Shown in pieces: positions 22,282 to 34,300 of a stretch of DNA of 64,000 bases. The notes under the pieces are model-generated. The model made no database searches and was not told where the DNA came from. It was given only the letters and a program-made list of their open reading frames with translations. Each line of letters begins with the position of its first letter. Position 1 is the stretch's first letter. Position numbers and translations under genes: made by a program. The stretch comes from Bemisia tabaci (Eukaryota > Arthropoda > Insecta > Hemiptera > Aleyrodidae), in contig NC_092793.1 of the NCBI RefSeq assembly GCF_918797505.1, forward strand, positions 77,683,912 to 77,747,911, in the 5' to 3' direction.

Positions 22282-23680
22282 CGTTATTATGAACATAATT
22301 GAAGGCGTTGCTTATGTTACTGGAATGAAAAGTCTCGCTACGTCTATATTCCCGAGTGCCATTTTTGCCAATTTTCGACTTAAATTGCGAATTTTGATGC
22401 TGATTCTGTCTACAGTGAGAAAGTTGTTCTATTTTATATCCTATTAAATTTGGTCCCTCATCAGATTTGATCCATTTGTTTCATTTTTTTATTGGGGCTG
22501 CAGAAGGATGTTAGACGTTCAAAAATGACGAATTTTTGGTTCAGGGCCCCCTCCCACAGAGACACGCGGAGGGGAGATAGGGAAAGTGATCTCTGTTCAC
22601 TCAAGTCATTGCGCAGGGGCGTAACATTGCAGAATTTAAATGTTTGCACCCTAACAAATCAAAAATTGCGATCACTTCGGGGGAGTTTAAATTTACTTAG
22701 CATGTACAGATAGATCTCTTTAAAAATATTAATGTTAGAAAAAAATTCAACTCAATTTGATGGTCCGTCCAAAAAAGGCGCCTCTCCTAAGGAATTTACC
22801 TCTATGGAAGCAAATGAGGCTCTCTTCGCCTCGACCGATTGCATTTTTGAAAAAAAAATTGATCGTGAGAAAATCTCGAGGGGAACACTCGCTTTAGCGT
22901 AAACGCGCCGTTGATAAACCCGGGCACCAAAACTGCGTCATTTTTTAACCGGATGAGGTGATTTGAACACACATGCGGGAGTACTAAAAGAACAGGTTTG
23001 TTCGGCAGAATGACACCAGCGCTAAATCAGCCAAGCATAACAAAAACAAACTCGGGTTCATTCTCTTTCGTCGCATACTTTTGCCTCGAATTGCGCATTG
23101 CATAATTTAGTTCAATGGAACAATACAACGAAACGACAACCGAGGTTGACGGTCTCATCAGTTGGAGTAATCCTGTTTAACTCCCACATTAGTGCGCTCA
23201 ATGGTTCTGCTGTTGAATTTGACCTACGTCACATGAGACTATCTAGAAAGTCTCGGCTCAGCATGGATCTATATAGATAGTTAGGTGATTATGATATAAT
23301 AAATAATAAATAATATATAATAAACTCACTCATGGATTGAAGAATGTAATTATCTAAGCCAATGCTGCATATATAAGCGTCATAAAGGACTTTTTTTCAA
23401 CGGTTTGATTGAAAAAGCTCTTATACACTACATACTCGATCTCGTTTCAGCGTTTCTTGAAGTGCTTAAAAACTTATTGGAAACCACGTTCTCTTTTAAT
23501 TTCTCTTCGAAGAAGGTATAACGACGAACACTTATCAAAAAAAAACCTGTACCTTCTTTTTGTACCATTTTTTCATCATCTTAATGAAAAAAAAATTGAT
23601 ACATTTTTCGTTGACTATACCCCTAGTAAGAGGACGGTCGTAAGACCAGAATTAAAGAAGCGATGCAAATAAAAATTGGC
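22282..23680. other. intergenic, no gene recognised
   Basis: No conserved coding or RNA feature is seen. It holds an AT-rich ATAATAAATAATAAAT stretch near 23.3 kb. An 87-residue lysine-rich open frame at 23409-23672 has no familiar motif. Confidence 0.45.
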
Positions 23681-23794
23681 GTATTTCTACCAAACGGAAC
23701 TATGTGCATTAAGACATGAGCCCTGAGACTCATAAGAATATATTTCTAACAGGGCTCACGTCATAATGCACATAGTTCCGTTTGGCAGAAATAC
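23681..23794. repeat. inverted repeat, 45-bp arms, 24-bp spacer
   Basis: Left arm GTATTTCTACCAAACGGAAC through GAGCCCTG. The right arm is its inverse with three or four mismatches. It would form a stable hairpin; the class is unknown. Confidence 0.75.
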
Positions 23795-24538
23795 TTCAAA
23801 ATAATGTTGATAAAAAGTAAAAACTGGCGGATACGCCTTTTTCCTACTTCAGCTTTACGGGCATGGAATAGAATAGAGCAGAATGGAATAAAATAATAGT
23901 ATAAAAGAAAAAGAATCATAGACTCCACGTTGCATCGCTCAGAAGGAATTTTGATGATTTAATGCTTCCATATCACCGCGTCGAAATCTCATTGCTTGGA
24001 AAGAACTGCATTCGCAGAAATGTGAATTGTTCTCAAAAATATGTATTAATTCGTTCTCTTGAAATTCGATAATCTCTAGGTTCATGATCACATGTGATAG
24101 GGAACATTTTTCTGTTACTATTATAGTCTAAAATTGCCAATTCCTGGTGCAAATGGCACTTTCATTCATGTCTAAATGACGCAGAACATATTTGATAAAA
24201 GCTCGTCCGCTCTTTCCTACACCGCGGAAATAAACTCCTGCATACTCCTCCGTGAAAAATATTACGTTACAACCCTTGTCTCCTATCCCATGGAAGGCTC
24301 GTGATTCCGCCATGGCGAATGAATTAGGAAAGCACAATGATGTGACGAGTATACAGAGGACGAATTCGATATTTCAGCACATAGGAATGAAAAGTAGCGG
24401 AAGTCCAAGTTCATCTCGTTACAATTGGCTCACGATTGATACCGATGTTTGATTTTCAAAGTTATTGCGCCAACTGTAAACACTGCGGTTGGCCTACTTA
24501 TTGAAAAATAAAACATCAAAGATTTTCAAAAGTTGCGG
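23795..24538. other. intergenic, no gene recognised
   Basis: Two overlapping open frames on opposite strands (24128-24452) match nothing I know. I see no paired repeat ends. Confidence 0.45.
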
Positions 24539-24543
24539 CGGCG

Positions 24544-24947
24544 CACGATGGATCGAGTCAATAGGCGAAGTCCAGAGGCGTGGCGTGCTTTGCGATGTAT
24601 CGATTGATCTGCCCTTTGAACCTATGGAAAAGGATCGATAGATAGGGTGTTCGCAACGAAAACCTTGATAATCGATTCTTTACCATAGCTTCAAATGGAG
24701 AGATATCGATAGTCGATCATTCACGCCACGCCACTGGCGAAGTCGGACATAATCTGGAAACTTTGAAAGCTTATATTTTCGAAAATATGAGATAAAAACG
24801 TTCATGAGTGATTCCATTGGTTTTTTTGTGAAATTTCCCTTCGACAACACCCCTTGAAATTGAATTTCTGACGTAATAAACCTGAAAATTTGAAATTTTA
24901 GCAAAAAATTTCATGTCCGACCTCTCCTATTAGCTCGTTCCACTGTG
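24544..24947. mobile_element. Transib-like element, family H, copy 4, split by a hAT-like MITE
   Basis: Left end CACGATGGATCGAGTCAATA; right end, read inward, CACAGTGGAACGAGCTAATA. Flanks CGGCG and TGGCG agree at 4 of 5 bases. It is interrupted at 24573-24736 by a family G element. Without that insertion and one 8-bp duplication it would be about 232 bp, the same as copies 1 and 3. Confidence 0.75.
24573..24736. mobile_element. hAT-like MITE, family G, copy 5, nested
   Basis: 164 bp with ends CAGAGGCGTGGCGTGCTTTG and CATTCACGCCACGCCACTG. It is flanked by a perfect 8-bp duplication GCGAAGTC (24565-24572 and 24737-24744). This is the cleanest evidence for the hAT assignment, and it shows that this insertion is younger than the surrounding Transib-like element. 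Confidence 0.85.
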
Positions 24948-24979
24948 TGGCGATGTGTAATATCCGACTTCGGTCGTAC

Positions 24980-25231
24980 ATCCGTGCTAGGTATGAACGC
25001 CATAAGAGCATTCGAATGTTGCAAAATTTCCTCTCAGAAAATATTTATTTTTGAAGAAAGTAATGAATATTTTTCCTTGAAATTTTCACAATTTTTACCT
25101 CAAATTACGAGCGAAATCCTCTGAAAAATCGGAGGATGAATATGCACAAATTTTCCTAAAAATTCAAGTTATATCGAAGGGAATTTGGCAACATCCAATG
25201 GCTTTAGTGGCGTTCTTCCATGGCACGGGAG
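24980..25231. mobile_element. inverted-repeat MITE, family A, copy 4
   Basis: Left end TCCGTGCTAGGTATGAACGC; right end TTCTTCCATGGCACGGGAG. Paired internal blocks TTGCAAAATTTCC and TTTGGCAACATCC. Confidence 0.7.
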
Positions 25232-25239
25232 CGTACTTA

Positions 25240-25486
25240 CTGCCGTGCTAAGGAAGAACGCCGTATGAACATTCGAAAGTTGCCAAATTTCCCTTAAGAA
25301 ACTATGTATTTATGACGACATTTGTGCATATTTTTCCTTGAAATTTTCAGATATGCTAGATTAAATTGCATGTATACAAAATCGTCTGAAAATAATTTTT
25401 GCAATTTTCCCAATAAATTCGGTTTTCATGGGAGGAAACTTGGCAACGTCTGAAGGCTCATACGGCGTTCGTCCTTAGCACGGGAG
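25240..25486. mobile_element. inverted-repeat MITE, family A, copy 5
   Basis: Left end CTGCCGTGCTAAGGAAGAAC; right end TCGTCCTTAGCACGGGAG. Internal paired blocks TTGCCAAATTTCCC and AAACTTGGCAACGTC are the best preserved in the window. Copy 4 lies 8 bp upstream. Confidence 0.8.
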
Positions 25487-25492
25487 CCCACG

Positions 25493-25731
25493 TTGGACAG
25501 AAAGGAACCAAGCCACATCAGCTATTGCCAAATTTAATGGGCAATTTAATTTTTTACATAAAAACGGTTATTTTTGTGCAAATTTCGGTGAAAATTCTCC
25601 ATGGTACGAAGCAAATTTCTTAAAATTTTCAAAGAAGCCCAAACAAACGTTCCCTCGTAAAAAATTTAATCGCCCAGTTAAACTTGGCAATAGCTGATGT
25701 GGCTTGGTTCCTTTCTGTTAAACTCGGTACA
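25493..25731. mobile_element. CAGAAAGGAACCA-ended MITE, copy 1
   Basis: The 34-bp arms are perfectly paired: CAGAAAGGAACCAAGCCACA on the left, continuing to CTATTGCCAA, and the inverse on the right ending TTCCTTTCTG. Other copies are in MOCS3 introns (34488-34742 and 35693-35948). Confidence 0.75.
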
Positions 25732-26262
25732 GATATCAGATCTACTCGATGCACGAAATCTATGAGGATGCAAGCGCACGGTGCAGGCATGGCAACGGAG
25801 TAAAACCAATGAGGTGGAACAGGTTAGGTATCTTTCAATACTTCGCACTCGCTCATTTCACTTTCCCACTTATTTAATTGCCACCACCGCACCGCCACGC
25901 CGAGTTCCATTTCAAACGAATCGCGAAATTCCACCGTGCACGTTTTCATTGTTTTATCAATGCACCGTGCCCGCGCCCTCTCCGCCCCCGAGCGCCCCGG
26001 GTAAGAGGCATTCGCCCCCCCCCCCTCCTCCTCCTGATTAGAATAACAGCGTCTTAATTACTGGGCAGTTCATGCGAATCTTATGGTGTTGTCTTGATAC
26101 GGCACCCGACCAAACACATTGCGTAACGTCCAACGCAAAGGCAGCGTGTACGTATAATGTTCAGAAAAATGCGGTGGCGAATGATGTAAGGTCATAAGGT
26201 GCCTTGGCTTCCGGGTTGGATTGTAGGGTGCTCGAAAACGCAGATTTTCCTTAGGCACCATT

Positions 26263-26514
26263 CTGCCTGCTGAGGAAAAATTCCGTATGAACCTTTGAGA
26301 GTTGCCAAATTTACTTCGATAAAATGTTTAATTTTGAGGAAAGTTATGAATATTTTTCCTATAAATTTTCAGAATCTTTCGGTGAAATTGCGAACAAAGT
26401 TATCTGAAAAATTTGGAGGATAATATTCATAACTTTACCAGGAAATTTGCGTGTTATCAGAGGAAATTTGGCAACGCCTGAAGGTTCTTACGGCGTTTTT
26501 CCTTAGCATGGCAG
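26263..26514. mobile_element. inverted-repeat MITE, family A, copy 6
   Basis: Left end CTGCCTGCTGAGGAAAAATT; right end TTTCCTTAGCATGGCAG. CATT lies immediately outside both ends, a possible 4-bp duplication. Confidence 0.75.
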
Positions 26515-28287
26515 CATTCTCCTCAGAAAGCCTGTGTTTCTCCAGGTGCCTTGCCCTACAGGGTACTCAGTCTGTTACAATACACGTAACGATATTACTT
26601 CTTTTCGTATTGTCCCGGATAATAATTTATCGCGCAACTGTTGGTTTTCATTCGTATCATCTGCGATCTTCGCTTACTCGCGATAGGATTCGATTGAAAC
26701 CGTCACGGATCAGGATTGAAATAGAATTTTGAGAGTGAGATGTCGTGACGTCATCTTTTCCCTGACAAATTTTAATAGAATTCCCTAACGTTTGACGATA
26801 GGTATGGGAGATAGTTAAAAAGCACCCCTTCCAAACTCGAACACGCAACAACAGTTGTTCGAGGCATCGAACACATCCCAGGAAGCAAATAGGGTAACTT
26901 AGAAATTATTCCCTAACAGCTTCCGATTTCCACTGGATTATAAAAATTGCCTGACATTTCCCGGTTTTTCCTGACTAACAACTATAGCAGAGACTCGATA
27001 TTTTCCGGTGTATCTTTTTTGTTTATGACTCCCGTTGATTTCTCATCATTTTATTCGACTTTTTACCACGAAAAGTGGTAAAAAATAAGCTCGATGTTCT
27101 CATTAAACTTTTCTAATCCGCAGAATTTCAAGCAGACATTTATCAGTTAATTCTGCTAGGGAATAAAACATAGCCGATTTTGAAACCCGGCGATGAAACT
27201 GCAAACACGTGTTTTGGTAGTTACAACATTCACCATCCGGCACGGTCTTTGATTGAGGGAATTTCTGAAGGCCACTATTGCTACTTCACCTACTTTGAGC
27301 TGCCGCGTACTTATAAATCTGAAAATTCCAATGCATAATGCCAACATTGCACTTCCCCCAATAGTAACACCGTGGACTTTAAACTTACAGACCACGTTTC
27401 AATGTTTATTTTATTACCAACTAAATACTCAGTAATTAACTAAATACTAAACTAGATAATTGTATTTACTTCATGGTCTTAAGCAAAAAAGTCCAAGGGG
27501 AGATTTAGAGTTAATGCATACTCCATCAGAGAGTTAGGTTTAGTCTGAGCATAGATTTCTGATGTTAAACTTTGTAGTGACTATAATTTCTACGTAGTAT
27601 CTTTTGAGCAATGAGCAGGTCCACTTTCCTAACAATAAAGTCGGAATTCTAATTGTAAGTTTAAAAGCTCCTGCTTCATACTCAAACACCTAAATCGAAA
27701 AAAATACAATTTAGTGCAAAAATGCAAAATAAATCGCAAAAACCTTCAGGAGCCTGAGCAGGGGATAAAAAAGATATTTATCCAAGGTGTGGAATCTCCA
27801 CGAATGCACGTTCTGGTTGCAAAGTTGTTCCAAAAATGGAGGATCTACTTTCCGCCTCCTGGCTAAACTCGATATTTTACCAAATATTTTGAATTGACTC
27901 AACCCAACAGTCTTCATGGAAACACTATTATCACTTTGTGACAGCAGCAAGCATAAGCTCTGGTACATTTGCGTATTTATTTTATCGAATAGTATTTCTT
28001 ATCGTAACTCTTTAGTTTCTATCTCGAAACTTGGAGCTGGATTCAGAAGTAGAGAGGGAGAAAAAAATAAAAAAAAACAAAAGCAGTAGATAAAAAGTGC
28101 GGCAGCATAGGACGATTAGGCAGCAGCCTGATTAAAAGTTGTCATGAATAAACATTTACATTGGTGCTAAGTTTTGGCACCAGTGGCATAAATACCTAAT
28201 AATGGTCCCGACATTGCAAGTAGTTGAACATGTATCAGAACTGCAAGGCTGAAAAATCCCAGACCATGCTCGATTTTTGTTTTAAAA
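26515..28287. other. intergenic or Src42A intron, no gene recognised
   Basis: Contains a fragment near 26.95 kb (CCTGACATTTCCCGGTTTTT) of the CAGGGT-ended family and a short hairpin near 27.06 kb. No conserved exon is visible on either strand. Confidence 0.45.
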
Positions 28288-29048
28288 ATTAAAAAAAGAG
28301 GTAACTGAAATATCGCCGCGATATCCTCTGTTGTGAAATGATCTAGGAAAATTCGCGGAAAATTTTGAGAAGTTGTTGAATTTAAAAAAGGAAAAACAAA
28401 ACATAACTAGAAACGTAATATGAGTGAAGGTATGCACGTTACAATCGGAGATAAATCGGTTTTTTTGCGCATAGCCATCCATATCTGACTTCGTTCACGG
28501 AAGGCGTTTTGAGATAACTATTCGATCACGGGTGCTGTCCATATTGCCGCTAGATGGATTGAAGGCGCGTCACTTTGCGACATGGCCAGAACCACGTTCT
28601 GCTCGCTGGCGCGGTGCGAATAGCGCCGCCAAAGGCCAAAAAAGACCTAAGCGTCTTAATTCTCGACTCGCTTCTCATTTCAATCACCATTTAAGGAAAA
28701 ATATGAACCGTGTTAAATTTTTTTTTTTTCATTTTTTTTTTAAAAAAGTAACCGAAATTCGTAGCTAAATTCTCTGTTATGAAATGATTCACAAAAATTC
28801 GAAATACCTAATTACGAAAATTTTGATAAGAAGTAAGTGCTTGTTAGTTTTCAAAGAAAAAGAAAGAAATAGTAACGGAAAATGAGTGGAGGTGTGCAAC
28901 TTTGCAATCGGGGATAAATTGGTTTTTTGGCGCGTAGCCATCCTCATTTGACTCCGTTTACGGAAGGCGTTTTGAGATAACTATTCGACCACGAGTGCTG
29001 TGCATATTGCCGCTAGCTGATTGAAGGCGCGTCACTTCGCCAGAATGA
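28288..29048 (+). repeat. direct duplication, two ~300-bp copies
   Basis: Copies at about 28288-28582 and 28739-29048 share GGAAGGCGTTTTGAGATAAC, ATTGCCGCTAG and GATTGAAGGCGCGTCACTT in the same order, with about 10-15% differences by eye. Function unknown. Confidence 0.7.
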
Positions 29049-29849
29049 CGAGACCACGCCCGTTCCCTATCATAATTTAAGGAAGAGCGTTCCCCATGCC
29101 ACACGAAGGTCTCCAGTTTTAGTAGCTTGAAATTGAAGCATCGTCTCCATCCATCAGACTCTAAGTATATGCCCAATAATTTTAATAACTGCCGGATGAA
29201 ACTTTTGCTACCTAAGCTATTCACCCTTCCTACTTAGGGTCATACTCCCACAGGATAATGTTTGCTATCATGAAAGATTTCTGTGACGAAAAACAATACA
29301 TGTATATTAGAGCAAGATTGTATAAGAGAAGAGGCAATAACAGTTTGAAATCCTTAAAATCCATTTTTAACTTGAGAGGTCCAGTTAAATATTGATGGTT
29401 CTAATTCCATGTGTTGACACGCATGTTTCTGTGGAGATTATGCAACTTCCCTTTGTTTTCAATTTACATATTGATATGGTGGGTGTTCAAACGATCAGGA
29501 TATACGTATTTTATACAGTTTCCAGAAAAGATACTTGAGACTTTAACAGTCTGGCTAGCCATTGCTAGTCAAAGATAATCTGCTAGATGATATGAGGCCT
29601 TCTTCATGGTAAACTTTTTTTCTGCTGGTCTACCTTTTTAAAAGAACTGGGGAATATTAGATCATGCTTTGTCTTCTTTAAATTACGTTAAACTGATAAA
29701 TTAGGTAAGTCAAGGTACTTCAGTTCAAGACATCTCAATTAATTAGCTCTAAAATAAATTTACTGATTTTTTACAGGAATTTTCAAAGCTGTGGTTATTG
29801 AGGGCATAGATTGGGCATGGTTGGAAGCTGGAAATGTTCAACAGGTTAA

Positions 29850-30280
29850 GGTGATCCGACAGACGCCATATTTTGTGTCAGAACGACATGTAATATATCA
29901 TCGCTTAGTTCCATGTTTTCAGCTCCTTGTACTTTTGTTGAATTTTCGGATTGCATTTCTGTTGTCGCGAAACTAGAGAATTCACATACCAAATTTGACA
30001 ATAACATTCAAGGCAGGGTTTTATTTCGGAGGAAAAATATTGCATTTGAGTGCAGTTTCGATATCTGTATCAAATGTGTTATTTCTCCTCTAAAAAAGAA
30101 CCCTGCCTTCACTACACTGAATTTGTTTGTCAAATTTGGTGAATGAATTCTTCAGTCTTGTTACAACAGAGACGCAATTCCAGAATTCGATAAATTGACA
30201 AGTGGCTGAAAACGTGGAACTAATCGATGCAATATATCGCATGGCATTCTTACACAAAATATGGCAGCTATCAAGTCACC
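29850..30280. mobile_element. 431-bp long-arm inverted-repeat element, TTAA-type
   Basis: Begins GGTGATCCGACAGACGCCAT after TTAA (29846-29849) and ends AAGTCACC before TCAA (30281-30284). Arms of about 180 bp pair around 30065; for example GGCAGGGTTTTATTTC pairs with AAAAAAGAACCCTGCC. TTAA targets suggest a piggyBac-like origin, with one flank mutated. No transposase is present. Confidence 0.6.
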
Positions 30281-30558
30281 TCAAGATCGTAACTGAAACT
30301 TTCCGTGCATTAGTAGATTATCTAAGGGTTGGATGTATTTTTCAGAAGGTTTTTCTTACTGATTAGGAGAGACTAGTGAGACAATACTGATGTAGTGCTT
30401 CTCCTACTCAATCTGTGCTCAATCATATCCAGACGGAAGAGTGCGGTATAACCCCAGCTGGAGGGGCACAAGAGCTTTCTTGGCAACAGAGGAATAGAGA
30501 AATGTAGGACACATGCAAGATGCTATTTCATGCTTAAAAGGAAAGTCGGTATACTTAC

Positions 30559-30968
30559 GGTTCAGCTTCGATCGACATAAGTTTTGCGACATAGTTGGAT
30601 GGAATGTACCCTTCTTGCTTGGTAGCTTTGCTGCGAGCAAGCCACCAGTCTCCCTGAGTATCGTTTAATATTTCTAGGTGCTCTCCCTTGCGGAAACTGA
30701 GATCCTCATCTGTCCGTGCATCGTAGTCGTACAACGCGACGAATATTTTCGCGTTGGCATTGCTCGAACTTGACGTTTCAGGTTCGGGAATAGGAGGCAT
30801 AGGGCCGTTTCTAACCTCTCTGACAACATTTTCATGGGTGGGTAACTGAACAACAGGTAATAAATTGGAAGATCCCGACGCTGTTGCTTCCTTGCTACCG
30901 ATGGGATTCGCGAGTCCCACACCGTCTTTTTTGGTCGAAGACCTTTGACGACTAAAGCAATTACCCAT
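30559..30968 (-). CDS. Src42A: Src42A-type non-receptor tyrosine kinase, first coding exon (partial gene)
   Basis: Encodes residues 1-136 and two bases of codon 137. The protein starts MGNCFSRQ: Gly2 is a myristoylation site and Cys4 a likely palmitoylation site, so the kinase would sit on the inner plasma membrane. After a low-complexity unique region comes an SH3 domain (about residues 74-133) with FVALYDYDA, the tryptophan pair in GDWWLARS and the PSNYVAKL end. The SH3 matches Drosophila Src42A, not Src64B. I chose the ATG at 30968 because an upstream in-frame ATG at 30980 would block myristoylation. The exon ends at a GTAAGT donor. SH2 and kinase exons are not visible in the lower-coordinate 30 kb, so they are either outside the window or missed. 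Family roles are epithelial adhesion, JNK signalling and wound closure. Confidence 0.92.
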
Positions 30969-31395
30969 GATTAACAACAATGAAACTTAGCTGTCACATA
31001 GGCTTCGATTAGAGCTTTCACTAATGAAACTGTCGACGAGGCTCGTATTATCACTTAAAATTCAGTCATGGAAACAACTCAAGACGAAGAACTACACTTG
31101 AATAAAACTATGTAGATCCTAAGTAGACGCGTTTGCCCTACTAATACAGCCAAAAATTACTCACACAAAAACGAAAAAACCACTACAAAAATGATCAAAA
31201 CACGGTGTTTATGATAAAGAATGACACGGCAGCCATATTAGAACTGATGTGAAAGTTGATTGGTGGCTCGTTCCGCCTCTGATGACTAATCTCGAAACAA
31301 CAATAACAACACGCAATTTCCCGTGAAAACACATGTGATAACCAGTGATAAGTGATAACTGATTATTTAGTTATTTACCAAAAGTGAACGTAAAA
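30969..31395. promoter_or_regulatory. shared upstream region of Src42A and MOCS3 (divergent)
   Basis: The two start codons point away from each other with 427 bp between them. Both 5' leaders and promoters, at least for the visible first coding exons, must fit here unless Src42A has a distant non-coding exon. I see no convincing TATA box. Confidence 0.55.
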
Positions 31396-34300
31396 ATGGT
31401 TATAGAGAAAGATTTTAAGGATCCTAGGATTCTCCAGTTGAAAGAAGAAATAAAGAATTTAAAGCTTCTGCTGTGTCAAAAAGAAACTGAACTTTCAGAA
31501 CTGTTGAAACCTGTAGCATTCAGCTGTTGTCATGGACCATCCGTAAGTTTTTTTCTTTTCAGTTCGGTCTTGGCGGATACTTCCATGATAATGAATCAGT
31601 TACGTTTTTATGAGAAGTTTATGTTAAAGGTCTCAAAATAAGTACACATCTCAGTCGGTCGATGTCAGACTTCCTGTGGTGCTTCATTCACTTTCTCAGC
31701 GACAAAGTATTCAATGTTGTTCTCTGTAAACTTCCATGATTACTCTTCTTTAGGTGAAGAATATTCTATGAAAATAAGGATTGATACTGATTGGTTCTAT
31801 GATAAAGAAAGGAAATAGCATAAAAGATTTTGAAACACTGCAATTGCGATACCTACGGACTAAGGAATTTCATTGTTGAAGTGTTGTGTTATCTTCAGGG
31901 CTCTCTATCCCAAGATTACTGATAGTGCTCTTCTTTCCTCTGTGCACTGATCTTAGTAGATCATTATGTCATCGTATTGTAAAAATGTAGAGTCCCTTGC
32001 AATATTGACGATCAATGGCTGACTGTCACCTCCTGTCAAGAACTTTTTGTGAAAGTCAAGTGTTGGACACCAGTTCGACCACGTCACTTGAACTTGACAA
32101 ATCACCTTAATGAAAAATATTATTTTAAAGAAAGGTGTTTTCTCTCTCTCTCTCTCTTCCTCTTCCCCTCTGATGTGTCAAATTTAACTTAATGTTTTTT
32201 TTTTCTTTTTATTTCAGATGAAAGGAGCTTCCAAAGAAAAGTTGAGTGCAACTGAAATTTCTCGTTATAGTAGGCAAATGCTAATCCCCAAGATAGGAGT
32301 CAAGGGTTTGTATATTTTTAATTCCCTTCATTTTTTTCTTTTGATAAGTTCATGTTAAAAATATGAATAATGGAAGAAGATCTTAAAAAATGGGAAGTTC
32401 GAATGGGAGAGGGAATTTTATCAGAGCAGGAGGCGTAGGTACACATTAGTAAACATCCTGTAATTGTTATTCTGGAGCTTATACCTAAAAGTAGACAATG
32501 AGCCACTCTAGGTATCCATTTCTAGAGATGTTCATTCTGGAACAGAAGATCAGCTGTCTCCAGTTTAAAATTGAAAGTTAATGTAGGATTCAAGATTGCA
32601 AATTTTCTGCCTCAATCTTACAGCGCGCAGAGTTTTTAACGAGGAAATTGGAACTGCCTCAATCTGTAAGTGCAATGAGTGTTAAATGAGGAATTTGTGA
32701 GATGGAATGAATCCCTCTTTCAAATTGAAAAAAATTGATCTCGATTCAAACGACTTCTGGCGTTGTTTTGGCAAAAAAAGTAGGTAAGGCTCAGTATTCT
32801 ACTGCTTAGTTACCCCATTTCACCTTACTGTCTTAGCAATCAACTGCAAGTACTCAGTTTGAAGGTTTCTGTTCTCTGGAACCCTGTTCTCTTCTGAAGG
32901 AAACCCATTCTTAAAAATGTCTCTGTCTGTCTTTTACAGGTCAGCTGAAATTAAAAAACAGCTCTGTCTTAATCGTAGGAGTTGGAGGGCTTGGTTGCCC
33001 AGCTGCCTTATATCTTGCTGCTGCAGGAGTGGGTAGGTAAAACTATGTTTTCTCTTTGAACTTGAAGCTAAAGAATCAATTCGTAATTTAATAATAGCAG
33101 GCTGATCAATATTACAAAGAGTAGAAATTTTGCCAAGTAATTCGCTTACTTTTACTTTTGAGAGGTAAAAATAATTCATTTCTAGTTTCTCATAAGTTTG
33201 CCCATCAGACCCAAAATTATCAAAATCCGCTTACATCAGCTAAAATTTGACACAGACATTGTGTAGTGAAGGTTACAAATGTTAAGCTCCTGCAATAACA
33301 AAAGAGAAAACAAAATATTATCAACTCAAAATGGGTCCGGGTTTCTGACAGTGTAAAAATCCTGGAAATTAAGGGAATTTATGGCGACTTAAGAAATCAA
33401 GGAATTCGTAGGCAAAGTCAGTGAATGTATTGAGTTATGTGCAGGTCGGCAAATTCAGCCAGTGCTGTTTGAGAAAGTGCAAGACCTAATTGCCTCTTTC
33501 CATAATTTGAATCTGTAAAAGTGGAAAGTTTGTTCAAAGTTTGACCAAAGTAAGCATGATTGAAAGAAAAATAATTAAAAAGAAGTTTTGTTTGAAGGTC
33601 AGGAAAAATCAGGGGATTTGGGAATTTTGGAGTGAGGGAAACAGCAAAAAAGTGAAGAAGAGTAAGAGAATTGAGAAAAGAAAAAACAGCGGAAAACTAT
33701 GTCAGTACAATTATTGTTGTTATTACATAGTTTTCCTTTTTTTCCATCCTAAAAACATGTAGAGAAAATTGTAATACTTGTTAAGGAAGAAAGAGAAAAG
33801 AATCGAGGAACAACATTTGAATGAACTTCACCAATAATACCTAGTCCAACTTCTAACTATTGTACTGTTGTTTTTGTAGTTAGGAAGAAAAGTAAAAATA
33901 ATTACCTGAATACCAGATGTTTTCAATATTTATAAAGAGTCAAAATCGCAGGGCTTTCATTCTTTCTGAGCAGAATCACTACACTGTATGTATAGCAATT
34001 TTCTAAGTAATCTCTTCTTTTTATTAAAACTCATGTCAATGGTGCTCTTATTTCTCATTATGTGAATGTTTTTCGTATTGTCCAGGTTGCATAGGGCTAG
34101 TGGACCATGACTGCGTTGAAATCAACAACCTTCACAGACAAGTTTTGCATTCAGATGTATTTTTGAACCAACCAAAGGTGGACTCCGCTTTTGCTGCTTT
34201 GAGGAGGTTTGTAAACTGAATACGAACTCATACAAACACATCGTGCGCAGTTTTATCTGCTTAACAAACATTTCGAATCTTTTGGTTTAAGGGCAAATAT

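Noticed and set aside
30966..30980. Start of Src42A at the upstream in-frame ATG (30980)
   Set aside because: It would add MLLI before MGNC and bury the myristoylation glycine that the family needs.
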